This document shows, one piece after another, positions 35,926 through 44,705 of a stretch of 64,000 nucleotides of DNA. Below the pieces are notes generated by a model. It was not told the DNA's origin. It worked only from the letters and a program-made list of their open reading frames with translations, and searched no databases. The translations under genes were made by a program, and so were the position numbers. Each line of letters begins with the position of its first letter. Positions within the stretch are counted from its first letter, which is position 1. This DNA comes from Chitinophagaceae bacterium (GTDB taxonomy: Bacteria > Bacteroidota > Bacteroidia > Chitinophagales > Chitinophagaceae): positions 124,001 through 188,000 of the forward strand of contig CANFHA010000002.1 of assembly GCA_947446645.1 (NCBI GenBank). The letters run 5' to 3'.

Positions 35926-37380
35926 TTATGATTTTTGTTTTTCTGTTTTACTGCTGGCAATTCTGTCCAGCATATCTACCAGGCCTGCCACCGTGGTATG
36001 GTCTAGTCTTTTCCCTTTTATTATTTTCTTTTCGTTGAGCAAATATATGGTAGGAGTGCTATAAACATCATATTTTCCTCTCCAGTCTCCCGAATGGTCA
36101 GGATCCCATGTATTTGTCCATTCCTCAAGTTTGTTCTTGCTAATGAAGTCCTTTATTGATTGCTCTGAACCCTCGGTGGCTACAGTAAATACTTTTACAC
36201 CCTTATTCTTAAGCTCAGCTCTATATACCGAGTCCAGAGCCGGCAGCTCATGCTGGCAGTGGCCGCAGGTGGGGGAGTAGAAAACAAGCATCGTGTACCT
36301 GGCCTTTTGGTTCAGCAGGTGCTCTTCATTTTTAGTCGCCAGGTTAGGCACCTTTATTTCCGGAGCAATATTGCCGATTACATTGGGCGCTATCTTCATA
36401 GCCCGATCAATGTACTTGTTGAGGTCATCGTTGGTTAACCAAAATCCGTCTCCCTTCATGTAATGATTCTCCACCAGGTACACGAACACTTCATCCATGC
36501 CCATTATCTTGCTGTTCTCTACGTACCGGGTGAACCACCAAAGCGTGTATTTAAAAAGCTCTTTTGTGCCGCGCGCTTTCTGTAATAAGAAATCTGCTTC
36601 TTTCTCCAGGCTATCAGGATACGGATAAACCCATTTGCTCACATATTCCTGCAGTTTTGCATCGAAAATGGGTGTATGAATAAGCCTGTCGTCCTGGAAA
36701 TTGAAATCGTCCCAGAAATGTGTTTTATAATAGGAATATACAAAATTGGAGTCTGTCGTAACAACATCTGCCGGGTAATGCACGCCCTCAGGAATTTGTG
36801 GAGACTGCAATGCATTAAAAATGTTTGCCAGCAGGGTATTGGGGTATTTGTCAGAGTAGCTGCGGCGGTAGATGCTCAGGTCTTTAGCAGATGCAGCAGC
36901 ACGGGCGCGTATATTTGATGTATCTGCTGCGGTTTTTGCTTCGCCAAGCTCTCTCTTGAATTTTTCCTGTGTGGCGCCAAAAGTCTTGAGAAAAGAAACA
37001 TACTCCTGGAAGCGCTCGTTTTCAGGCGAATTGGCAAATTTTACGCCTTCGGGCAGTTTTTTCATATCTGCCGTTATAGACAGATCATCGCCTTTACTTA
37101 TCAGGAATTCGAAGTAGGAGCTGCGGTCAGAAAGCAAAAGCATGTAGATGCCACCTATGAATTCAGGATCGTTGCTGTTGAACTCGGCTACTCCTTTCTT
37201 ATCTATACGGGCAGAATCCCGCTTGTAGATGGCTGGTAACGCTTTTCCGTAATAGTGAACCAGGTATACCATTGAATCTTTCACATCCGGCATTTTCAGT
37301 CGGATGTGATACCCCTCGCGGGCAACAGATGGGTTTGCCATGCCCAGTAGCAGCACGGCAGTAATTATGATCCGGTTCAT
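35926..37380 (-). CDS. TlpA-family thioredoxin with long N-terminal region
   Basis: This 484-residue exported protein joins an N-terminal DUF4369-like region (GYHIRLKMPDVKDSMVYLVHYYG), a central helical region of the DUF5106 type and a C-terminal TlpA/AhpC-type thioredoxin domain from about residue 345. The redox motif is the CxxC of SPTCGHCQHELP, and the cis-proline lies in YSTPTIYLL. Such proteins reduce or isomerise disulfides in the periplasm. It lies just upstream of the isomerase gene on the same strand. A close paralogue is at 39564-41030. Confidence 0.88.
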   Translation of the reverse strand: MNRIIITAVLLLGMANPSVAREGYHIRLKMPDVKDSMVYLVHYYGKALPAIYKRDSARIDKKGVAEFNSNDPEFIGGIYMLLLSDRSSYFEFLISKGDDLSITADMKKLPEGVKFANSPENERFQEYVSFLKTFGATQEKFKRELGEAKTAADTSNIRARAAASAKDLSIYRRSYSDKYPNTLLANIFNALQSPQIPEGVHYPADVVTTDSNFVYSYYKTHFWDDFNFQDDRLIHTPIFDAKLQEYVSKWVYPYPDSLEKEADFLLQKARGTKELFKYTLWWFTRYVENSKIMGMDEVFVYLVENHYMKGDGFWLTNDDLNKYIDRAMKIAPNVIGNIAPEIKVPNLATKNEEHLLNQKARYTMLVFYSPTCGHCQHELPALDSVYRAELKNKGVKVFTVATEGSEQSIKDFISKNKLEEWTNTWDPDHSGDWRGKYDVYSTPTIYLLNEKKIIKGKRLDHTTVAGLVDMLDRIASSKTEKQKS

Positions 37381-37608
37381 TTAATTGAGATAAGCTTCCC
37401 TAAAAGGGAAATAGCCGCGCTGGTAGCTGCCAACAGGGCTATGGTCAAAAATAAAGTATATAATTGGTGTATCCCAATGCGGCAATGGTTTATTTGTATT
37501 ATAACGTTTTTTTTTACAGGTACATTTCACTTTCGTTTAAGGATACCTCGTTAGTATTTTAATAATTTTATATATTTTCATATTGTTTTAATATTTAAAA
37601 CCCCTTTT

Positions 37609-38912
37609 ATGAAATACGCATTTTTACTCTTAGCATTAGTATGTCAGTTCGCCGTTTTCGCACAGCATAGCCCTAATGGGGAGTCAAGGACTACTTCGGT
37701 TACCCGTGAGCGGCTGATAGGATACAGTTTTCATATTCCGCCGTCCAATCCGGTTGCTACGGATACGGTAATTTATTACTATTCCGGTGAAAATGGTTCG
37801 GATACTGTAGGCCCTAACTTCTACCTGACTCCCCAGGTCATCGCGCCTAACCATCAAACAATTAAGTGTGATTCGTATATTTTGAAAATAGGTGGTTTTG
37901 TACGGGGTATTTATACGTATAATACCTCAGGCGATGCGGTTACCTATAAATATGACGATACAACCGGCAGTGGTACTGGCACCCTGATGCCGCACAGGTA
38001 TAGCGGCTATACCTGTGCATCTGGCTTCATATCAGCGGACAGCCAGTGGGCAACTACATACAGTTTTAACAGGTACTATTTTTATGATTTTTCCGGTTTT
38101 CTTGTGCGTGACAGTATAACAAATCCAGCAACTCTTCTGCCTACCGGCAAAACCGAATATGTCAATAACGCAGCCGGGGCGGTACTCAGCTCCACAGGAT
38201 ATGTATGGAGCGCCGGCACATGGGTTGCTGCTTCAAGAACGCTAAACACCTACGATGGCTCAAACCGCCTCACCAACAGTCTGAGACAGAGTTATTCATC
38301 ATCAACATGGAACAATTATCGGAAAGATTCTTTTTATTATGCCGTTCCCGGGAATAAGTATTCTTACACTGCATACGCTTTATGGACATCTGGGGTATGG
38401 GTGCCAAATGTGGCCTATGCTTACCATTTCAATGGTGCCAATCAGTGGGATACCGTATATACTTATTCCTGGAACACTTCTGGTTTAAGCTTTGACACAG
38501 GAGCCAAGCAGTACATCATCTATGATGGTTTTGGTAACATAACGTCATCTGGTGATATTGTGTTTCGCCCGTCCAGCCACGTGTACGCCGATACTGCATA
38601 TGAGCTGAATCGGTACTTCTATGAAACATATTCATCTACCGTACGGGTAAATACTACAGTACCCGTTACCGGAACATAAATATCTTTCCCAACCCTATGT
38701 ACGGTACGTTACATGTAAAGATAGAGGGGCTTGCCACCAGCAAAAAAGCAAACCTCACTATAACCAGTATGCTGGGACAAACAATCATGAGCAGCAAGAT
38801 AATGGACGGCGAGAATATGATGGATGTATCTGCGTTGGGTGCGGGTGTTTACATCGTCTCCGTATTGGGCGATGGCGTGAATTATACAGAGCGGTTTGTG
38901 AAGATCGAGTAG
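37609..38912 (+). pseudogene. T9SS-sorted protein gene with frameshift
   Basis: The first frame (37609-38679) encodes a signal peptide (MKYAFLLLALVCQFAVFA) and about 340 residues of a repetitive secreted protein rich in Tyr/Ser/Thr, with units like YTCASGFISADSQWATTYSF and WNNYRKDSFYY. It stops at TAA (38677-38679). The next frame over, read through the same stretch, continues NINIFPNPMYGTLHVKIEG and ends as a full type A T9SS sorting domain at 38912. Adding one A in the run at 38673-38674 (GGAACAT) joins both parts. So this is one gene with a one-base loss, real or from sequencing. Function of the body is unknown. Confidence 0.85.
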
Positions 38913-38948
38913 CTGGTGGAAGCAAAGCCGATTGTAGTTAAAAATCAA

Positions 38949-38956
38949 TAATTTTG
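38949..38956 (+). promoter_or_regulatory. -7 element before a toxin-antitoxin operon
   Basis: TAATTTTG exactly matches TAnnTTTG, 14 bases before the antitoxin ATG at 38971, giving a short leader. It lies directly after the frameshifted T9SS gene. Confidence 0.5.
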
Positions 38957-38970
38957 TAAAAAGAGTAACT

Positions 38971-39210
38971 ATGGCTCATGCATTAGATAAGCAGATACAG
39001 GACTATTTGCCATTATTGGGTTCAGAGGAAAAGAAATCGTTGATTAGCGTTATCAGGTCCTTTTTAAGTTTAAAGAAAGAACATGAGAATATCGATATTG
39101 AAGAATACAACAAGGAACTTGATGAGGCGGAGGCGGAATACAAAAATGGAGACTATGTAACTCATGAGGACATGAAAAAGCAGATAAAACAGTGGCAAAA
39201 GGGGCATTGA
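38971..39210 (+). CDS. antitoxin of third toxin-antitoxin pair
   Basis: This 79-residue acidic protein has the helical, Glu/Lys-rich layout of small antitoxins (SEEKKSLISVIRSFLSL, EEYNKELDEAEAEYKNGDYVTHEDM). The ending DMKKQIKQW is the usual toxin-binding tail. It overlaps the toxin gene by four bases if the toxin starts at TTG 39207. Confidence 0.82.
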   Translation: MAHALDKQIQDYLPLLGSEEKKSLISVIRSFLSLKKEHENIDIEEYNKELDEAEAEYKNGDYVTHEDMKKQIKQWQKGH

Positions 39211-39497
39211 GCGTGATTTGGACAAAGCGTTCTCAAAAGCAAATGCGTCAAATCTTTGACTATATCAGCATTGACTCACCTAAAAACGCCGCGAAAGTAA
39301 CAGATAGAATAACCGAAGCGCTGGACAAGGCGATTCTTGATCATGAAATCTATCCGCGAGATAAATACAGGGCAGATAATGATAGCACATACCGGGCGTT
39401 TGAAATAGATCACTACCGCGTATCCTACAGGGCTGAAGAAAATGTCATTCGTGTGTTAAGAGTCCGCCATACGAGCAGAAAACCTCAATTATATTAA
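39207..39497 (+). CDS. RelE/ParE-family toxin, third pair
   Basis: This protein of about 96 residues is a ParE/RelE toxin: VIWTKRSQKQMRQIFDYIS at the start, AAKVTDRITEALDKAI in the helix region, then DHYRVSYRAEENVIRVLRVRHTSRKP at the end, the family's standard closing strands. The start is a TTG at 39207 that overlaps the antitoxin stop, preceded by AAAAGGGG as a ribosome site. A GTG at 39192 would add five residues without similarity. A bidirectional terminator follows. Confidence 0.86.
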   Translation: MSVIWTKRSQKQMRQIFDYISIDSPKNAAKVTDRITEALDKAILDHEIYPRDKYRADNDSTYRAFEIDHYRVSYRAEENVIRVLRVRHTSRKPQLY

Positions 39498-39513
39498 GAT
39501 ATTTCCCGTTAAC

Positions 39514-39545
39514 AAAAAAGCCCCAACAAGGGGCTTTTGTCTTTT
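39514..39545. terminator. bidirectional rho-independent terminator
   Basis: AAAAGCCCC and GGGGCTTTT (39516-39524 and 39530-39538) form a 9-bp stem with a five-base loop, with A-rich sequence on the left and T-rich on the right. It can end the toxin-antitoxin transcript on the plus strand and the TlpA-family transcript on the minus strand. Confidence 0.85.
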
Positions 39546-39563
39546 TGTATTTTCAGTAATTAT

Positions 39564-41030
39564 CTATTTCGCTCCTGTACCTTTCCCTTTCTCCTTATCT
39601 GCTTTTTCCTTCTTCTCTATCATATCTATCAGGCCGCCTATGTTGCTGTGGTCAAGCCTTTTGCCCTTTATGATCTTCTTTTCGTCCATCAGGTATACAG
39701 TAGGAGTGCTGTATACATCGAATTTGTTGTGGTAGTCGCTGGTATGCTGAGGATCCCAGGTATTGGTCCACTCGTCCATGTGGTTCTTCTTTATGAAATC
39801 GTTGATCACGGTGTCAGTAGTTTCTGTAGCTACGGTAAATATCTTTACACCCTTAGCTTTCAGAGAGGCTTTGTAAGCAGAGTCCAGTTTTGGGATCTCA
39901 TGCTGGCAGTGGCCACAGTTAGGTGAGTAGAATACCAGCAGCGTATACTTGGCCTTCATACCATGCATGCTTTCTTCTTTCTTCGTAGTTACATTAGGTA
40001 GTTTTACTTCAGGTGCCAGGTTGCCGATCACGTTTGGCGCTATCTTCTGAGCGCGGTCTATAAACTTGGATAGCTCATCATTGCTCAGCCAGAACGCATC
40101 ACCCTTCATGTAGTAGTTCTCCACCAGGTATACAAACACCTCGTCAAGGCCCATCACCTTGCTATCCTCTACATACTTGGTTATCCACCACAGTGTATAG
40201 TGGAACACATCCTTCGTGCCCTTAGCTTTCTTCAGCAGCACATCTGCTTCTTTTTCCAGGCTATCCGTCCATGGCAATACCAGCTTACTAAAGTATTCTT
40301 CCAGCTTGGCATCATAGAGTGGGGTATAGATGAGCCTGTCGTCCTGGAAATCGAAACCATCCCAGAAGTGCTTCTTATAGAACTTGTAATTGAAGGTAGA
40401 ATCCTTTGTTTTGCCATCTTCCAGGAAATGATCGCCTTCTGGTATTTCAGGTGTTTTTATGGCTTTAAATATCTTGGACAATAGTGTACCTGGATATTTT
40501 GCCTCATAATCCATACGGAATTTGTCCAGCTCTTTAGACGAAGCAACAGCCCTCTTGCGGATAGCCGCCGTGTCTTCCTTAGTCCTGGCAGCTGCCAATT
40601 CCTTCTTGAATCCTTCTTCCTTAGCACCGTAACCTTTCAGGTATTTCACATAATCTTCAAAGCGGGTATTCTCAGGTGAGTTAGTGAACTTAAGGCCGTC
40701 AGGAAGATCGCTGATAGGAGCAGTGATGGTCATATCATCGCCTTTATTCATAAGTACCTCAAAGTTTGTCTTGTAATCAGACAGGAAAAGGATATAGATA
40801 CCACCAACGAAATCCGGGTCATTGCTTTTCAGATCGGCTTCGCCATTCTTAAACCTTGCAGAGTCTGTCTTGAATATTTTAGGTCTGTTAACACCATAAT
40901 AATGCGCCAGGAACACCATAGTGTCCTTTACTCCGGGCATTTTTAGGTGAATGTGGTAGCCGTCCTTTCCGAATGATGGACCGGCTATAAGCATAAGGAG
41001 TAATAGTGCAATTAGTTTCAGTTGCTTCAT
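39564..41030 (-). CDS. TlpA-family thioredoxin, paralogue
   Basis: This 488-residue exported protein has the same layout as the one at 35926-37380: signal peptide ending ...GPSFG, a DUF4369-like start (GYHIHLKMPGVKDTMVFLAHYYG), a DUF5106-like middle, and a TlpA thioredoxin domain with the CxxC of SPNCGHCQHEIP and the cis-proline of YSTPTVYLM. The two align from end to end by eye, for example KGDDMTITA with KGDDLSITA and FQDDRLIYTPLYDAKL with FQDDRLIHTPIFDAKL. A Lys/Gly-rich C-terminal tail (EKGKGTGAK) is special to this copy. It probably keeps periplasmic cysteines reduced. Confidence 0.88.
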   Translation of the reverse strand: MKQLKLIALLLLMLIAGPSFGKDGYHIHLKMPGVKDTMVFLAHYYGVNRPKIFKTDSARFKNGEADLKSNDPDFVGGIYILFLSDYKTNFEVLMNKGDDMTITAPISDLPDGLKFTNSPENTRFEDYVKYLKGYGAKEEGFKKELAAARTKEDTAAIRKRAVASSKELDKFRMDYEAKYPGTLLSKIFKAIKTPEIPEGDHFLEDGKTKDSTFNYKFYKKHFWDGFDFQDDRLIYTPLYDAKLEEYFSKLVLPWTDSLEKEADVLLKKAKGTKDVFHYTLWWITKYVEDSKVMGLDEVFVYLVENYYMKGDAFWLSNDELSKFIDRAQKIAPNVIGNLAPEVKLPNVTTKKEESMHGMKAKYTLLVFYSPNCGHCQHEIPKLDSAYKASLKAKGVKIFTVATETTDTVINDFIKKNHMDEWTNTWDPQHTSDYHNKFDVYSTPTVYLMDEKKIIKGKRLDHSNIGGLIDMIEKKEKADKEKGKGTGAK

Positions 41031-41406
41031 ACCTAAGTAATTAATTTTTAGTTCTTTCTCCCATAAAGACAGGGAGATAAAAATATCTGTTGGTTGAGAA
41101 TCTCAAAAGTAAAATATTAAATGCGTATTAGGTGGAAATGGTTGCATGAAGGCGTCAAAATTCACATTTTTTTTACTTTTTTTGAAAAGATAGGATAGCG
41201 GCCGCCATCCTATCTAAAGATAATATCGACTTAGCGTGTGCTAGGTCGGCCACGCAAGGCAACTAAACGTTGTATGTAATACATATCTCACTAGTATGGC
41301 GAGTAACCAATAGCCATCCAGATCACGCAATTTGCAGGAGAATATTTTGCCCCCTGTTTTTGAATATCTTACACCTAAATTTGCACTATTATCTAAAACA
41401 CCCCAC
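41031..41406. other. intergenic region with two hairpins
   Basis: This gap has two inverted repeats. AGATAGGAT (41188-41196) pairs with ATCCTATCT (41107-type arm at 41207-41215 is on the right side), enclosing the palindrome GCGGCCGC. Next comes GCGTG...CACGC around 41235-41256. Neither has a T tract on a sensible side, so they are not plain terminators. A -7 promoter box for rlmD is at 41376-41383. No gene was seen. Confidence 0.5.
41376..41383 (+). promoter_or_regulatory. -7 element before rlmD
   Basis: TAAATTTG exactly matches TAnnTTTG. The transcript would begin near 41388-41390, which fits a TTG start at 41407 and argues against the longer frame opening at 41332. Confidence 0.5.
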
Positions 41407-42828
41407 TTGGCACGAAAGAAGAAGAAACAGGGCCCGCTCCAGAATGTATTGATCGAATCGTATGCTGCAGAAGGCAAGAGCATAGCCCGCCTGGAAGGTG
41501 GCAAAGTGTTGTTTGTAGACAATGCCATACCGGGCGATATTGTAGATGTGGGTATCACTAAAGATAAAACAAGCTGGATGGCGGGTAGGGTGCTACGCGT
41601 TGTGCAGCCTTCGCCGCAGCGGGTAGAGCCTTTTTGCCAGCACTTTGGCGTATGTGGCGGGTGCAAATGGCAGATGCTGCCTTACTCGCAACAGCTAATA
41701 TACAAGCAACAACAGGTGGCCGACCAACTGCAGCGTATAGGGCAGGTAGCGCTTCCGGAGCTACAACCCATAATAGGCAGCCCGTACGAGCGCTATTATC
41801 GAAACAAGCTGGAGTTTACTTTTTCAACCAGCCGCTATCTTTCGTTTGAAGAAATTGAGAACCGCACGGAGAAAATTACCCAGCAGCCGGCACTTGGTTT
41901 CCATGCTCCTGGTCTGTTTGACAAAGTGGTAGAAATACATACCTGCTACCTGCAAAATGAGCCTACAAACTTACTCCTTACCATATTACGTGAATATACC
42001 CAAAAGCATAACCTTGCCTATTACGATTTTAAAGCGCAATACGGCTGGCTGCGCAATGTGATAATACGCGTAGCCTCTACCGGGGAAACATTGATAAACC
42101 TGGTAGTTCATCATGAAGATGAGGAGAACAGGATAGGCATGCTGGAACACATAAAGGCGCACCTACCTGATGTAACATCGCTCAACTACACGATAAATGG
42201 CAAGATGAATGATACCATCTATGACCAGGATGTGATCTGCTACCAAGGTAAGAACTATATAGAGGAGAAGCTGGAAAACTTCCGTTTCAAAATATCGCCT
42301 AAATCATTCTTCCAGACCAACACCTGGCAGGCTGAAGCCCTGTACAGGGTGACGCGTGAATTTGCGGGGCTTACTGGAGAGGAAACCCTCTACGATCTTT
42401 ATTGTGGCACAGGTAGCATAGGCATCTTTTGCTCTGCGGGTGCAAAAAAAGTGATAGGCATAGAAGTAGTGGAAGACGCGATAAAGGATGCTGCTGAAAA
42501 CGCCGCGATCAACGGGCTGGACCATTGTAAATTCTTTGCAGGCGATGTAGAAAAGATATGCACAGATGCTTTCTTTGCCGAGCATGGCCGCCCCGATGTG
42601 ATCATCACTGATCCGCCACGGGCAGGTATGACACCAAAACTGATAGCTCAGTTATTGAAAATGCGCGCCCCAAAAGTGGTATATGTAAGCTGCAACCCCG
42701 CCACCCAGGCCCGCGACCTGCAACTGCTTGACGAGGCCTATGTGATCACAAAACTACAACCAGTAGATATGTTCCCACATACACACCATATAGAGAACGT
42801 GGCGTTGCTGGAGCTTAGGATGGAGTAA
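41407..42828 (+). CDS. rlmD: 23S rRNA (U1939-C5)-methyltransferase RlmD
   Basis: This protein of about 473 residues is an RlmD/TrmA-type enzyme with an N-terminal TRAM domain (NVLIESYAAEGKSIARLEGGKVLFVDNAI in pieces), four cysteines for an iron-sulfur cluster (CQHFGVCGGCKW and a later CYL), and a SAM domain with LYDLYCGTGSIGIF, VIGIEVVEDAIKDA and the catalytic cysteine in VYVSCNPATQARDL. The start is TTG at 41407 giving MARKKKKQGPLQNVLIE, a typical Bacteroidota N-terminus. The frame is open 25 codons upstream, but the promoter box lies inside that stretch. RlmC or TrmA substrates cannot be fully excluded. Confidence 0.9.
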   Translation: MARKKKKQGPLQNVLIESYAAEGKSIARLEGGKVLFVDNAIPGDIVDVGITKDKTSWMAGRVLRVVQPSPQRVEPFCQHFGVCGGCKWQMLPYSQQLIYKQQQVADQLQRIGQVALPELQPIIGSPYERYYRNKLEFTFSTSRYLSFEEIENRTEKITQQPALGFHAPGLFDKVVEIHTCYLQNEPTNLLLTILREYTQKHNLAYYDFKAQYGWLRNVIIRVASTGETLINLVVHHEDEENRIGMLEHIKAHLPDVTSLNYTINGKMNDTIYDQDVICYQGKNYIEEKLENFRFKISPKSFFQTNTWQAEALYRVTREFAGLTGEETLYDLYCGTGSIGIFCSAGAKKVIGIEVVEDAIKDAAENAAINGLDHCKFFAGDVEKICTDAFFAEHGRPDVIITDPPRAGMTPKLIAQLLKMRAPKVVYVSCNPATQARDLQLLDEAYVITKLQPVDMFPHTHHIENVALLELRME

Positions 42829-42871
42829 CCTGTTTGCGTTTTTTATTTAATTTTATACAAACTAGTATTGT

Positions 42872-43075
42872 ATGACGCATACCCAATATATTGTAGACGG
42901 AAATGGCAAACGGGTGTCGGTTGTGTTGCCTGTAAAAGAGTATGAAAGTATGTTAGATAAGCTCGAAGAGCTTGAAGATATCCGGGTATATGACGAAGTA
43001 AAGGCGAAAAACGAAAAGAGTATTTTACTCGAAGATTATATCATGAGTCGCAAAAAATATGTGAATAGTAACTGA
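42872..43075 (+). CDS. orphan Phd/YefM-like antitoxin
   Basis: This 67-residue protein starts MTHTQYIVDGNGKRVSVVLPVKEYESMLDKLEELEDI, the common opening of Phd/YefM-like antitoxins of Bacteroidota. Its second half is a flexible helix (YDEVKAKNEKSILLEDYI). No toxin gene follows: the next gene is an unrelated membrane protein 54 bases on. It is either an orphan, a remnant, or a regulator on its own. Confidence 0.7.
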   Translation: MTHTQYIVDGNGKRVSVVLPVKEYESMLDKLEELEDIRVYDEVKAKNEKSILLEDYIMSRKKYVNSN

Positions 43076-43128
43076 CGGTCGTTATTCAGTTATACACAAT
43101 GTGAATTATTGCGAATATTTGTAGGTTT

Positions 43129-43467
43129 ATGAAAAATCAGTCTATGAAAAGCCTATTACTTTACAGCGATGGTTCCGAATTGCTATCATTTATTATTGGA
43201 TGGGGCATATTCTTTATTATCGGCGTATTTATCACACGTTGGGTATTTGGTATAGGAAGGATCATCAGTAATCTTGAAAAACAAAATTCATATAGTTTAG
43301 TTCAAGTTAGGCTACTGAAAAAAATGTTGATAAATCAGGGTGTTGCTCCAGGTGAAATAGATGAAATAATTCAAAAAGGCAATAAAGAGAATTTTGCAAC
43401 TACCGAGGAAATTCTAAATGAACTAAATAAAAATACCGAAAAGAGCAAGGACATCCCATATACTTAA
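43129..43467 (+). CDS. small membrane protein of unknown function
   Basis: This 112-residue protein has one strong membrane helix (about 20-40, SFIIGWGIFFIIGVFITRWVF) followed by a charged cytoplasmic helix. I do not recognise a family. A near-consensus box AATATTTG lies seven bases before its ATG. It may be co-transcribed with the orphan antitoxin. The base composition is somewhat A-rich. Confidence 0.6.
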   Translation: MKNQSMKSLLLYSDGSELLSFIIGWGIFFIIGVFITRWVFGIGRIISNLEKQNSYSLVQVRLLKKMLINQGVAPGEIDEIIQKGNKENFATTEEILNELNKNTEKSKDIPYT

Positions 43468-43502
43468 GCTGCAACTAACCTTTTGGTTCTAACTTTTGCC
43501 TT

Positions 43503-44612
43503 TTAACTTAACTTCATCATCGACTCCACTATCCTCGCCGCCGCCTGTCCATCGCCATAGGGGTTTAGCTTCATGGCCATGGCATCGTAGGCTTCCTGGT
43601 TGGTGAGCAGGTTCATCGCTTCTTTGTAGATAAGATCAGGGTCGCTGGCTACCATTATCACTGTCCCCGCTTCCATTGCCTCGGGGCGCTCTGTAGTGTC
43701 ACGCAGCAATAGCACGGGCTTGCCAAGTGATGGTGCTTCTTCCTGCACACCGCCGCTGTCTGTCATTATTAGGCGGGCGTTATCCAGCAGCCATAAAAAT
43801 TCAGGGTAAGCGAAGGGTGGGGTAAGGTGTATGAGCGGATGACCGCCCAGTATCTCGTGCACATCATCCTTTACATTCGGGTTCAGATGCACAGGCAGTA
43901 TTACAGGTACATTAGCATCTTCAGCCACTTTTTTCAGTGCGTTGCAAATGTTCTTTATCCCCACGCCGTGGTTTTCCCTGCGGTGAATAGTGACGAGTAT
44001 AAAATCCTTCACTTTATCCAGCCCCAGTGCGGTGATGCCGGCCGGCGTATTGTTTTCTATTTTCTTAAGGCCCAGGAACAGCGCATCTATCACGGTATTC
44101 CCGGTCACCAGTATTTTATCAGCAGGTATGCCATCTTCCAGCAAGTTCCTTTTCGATTGCTCCGTAGGCGGGTAATGAAAGTCGGCCAGACGTGTGGTCA
44201 TCACCCGGTTTATTTCTTCCGGAAATGGGGAGAATTTATTGAAAGTCCTGAGTCCGGCCTCTACATGGAGCACCTTTACTTTATTGTAAAATGCCGCCAG
44301 TGATGCAGCGAAAGTAGTGGTTGTATCACCCTGTACAATGATGAAATCAGGTTTTTCTGCTACCAGCAGATCATTTATGCGGGTAAGTAGTTTTGCAGTG
44401 AGGCCCGCCAGCTGCTGGTTGGGCTCCATCACATCCAGTGTAAAGTGAACGGGTATTTTAAAAAAGTCTACCACCTGCTGCAGCATCTCTTTATGCTGAC
44501 CGGTGCTGCACACCATTGTATTAAAATTGCTGTTGCCTTTCAGCGCCTCTACCACAGGTGCCAGCTTTATAGCTTCCGGCCGTGTACCCAAAAAAATAAT
44601 TACTTTTTTCAT
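43503..44612 (-). CDS. wecB: UDP-GlcNAc 2-epimerase (non-hydrolysing)
   Basis: This 369-residue cytoplasmic enzyme interconverts UDP-GlcNAc and UDP-ManNAc for polysaccharide synthesis. Family motifs are IIFLGTRPEAIKLAPVVEAL at the start, STGQHKEMLQQV, VQGDTTTTFAASLAAFY, HVEAGLRTF, PFPEEINRV, TVIDAL, VTIHRRENHG and DSGGVQEEAPSLGKPVLLLRDTTERPE in pieces. All catalytic acids and histidines of these stretches are present. The ATG at 44612 is the right start; a TTG directly upstream is in frame. It heads the glycosyltransferase block on the same strand. Confidence 0.95.
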   Translation of the reverse strand: MKKVIIFLGTRPEAIKLAPVVEALKGNSNFNTMVCSTGQHKEMLQQVVDFFKIPVHFTLDVMEPNQQLAGLTAKLLTRINDLLVAEKPDFIIVQGDTTTTFAASLAAFYNKVKVLHVEAGLRTFNKFSPFPEEINRVMTTRLADFHYPPTEQSKRNLLEDGIPADKILVTGNTVIDALFLGLKKIENNTPAGITALGLDKVKDFILVTIHRRENHGVGIKNICNALKKVAEDANVPVILPVHLNPNVKDDVHEILGGHPLIHLTPPFAYPEFLWLLDNARLIMTDSGGVQEEAPSLGKPVLLLRDTTERPEAMEAGTVIMVASDPDLIYKEAMNLLTNQEAYDAMAMKLNPYGDGQAAARIVESMMKLS

Positions 44613-44705
44613 CAACGCTCTTTTTCATTGCAAAGCATTTCAACTCGTGCTTAGCGACCTTTAAAATAAAATAGGGGAACTTCGCCTCAGCGCCTTTGCG
44701 GGAAA

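Noticed and set aside
41230-41300. Possible tRNA fold in the hairpin-rich gap before rlmD
   Set aside because: No T-arm consensus and no acceptor stem with matching arms could be found.
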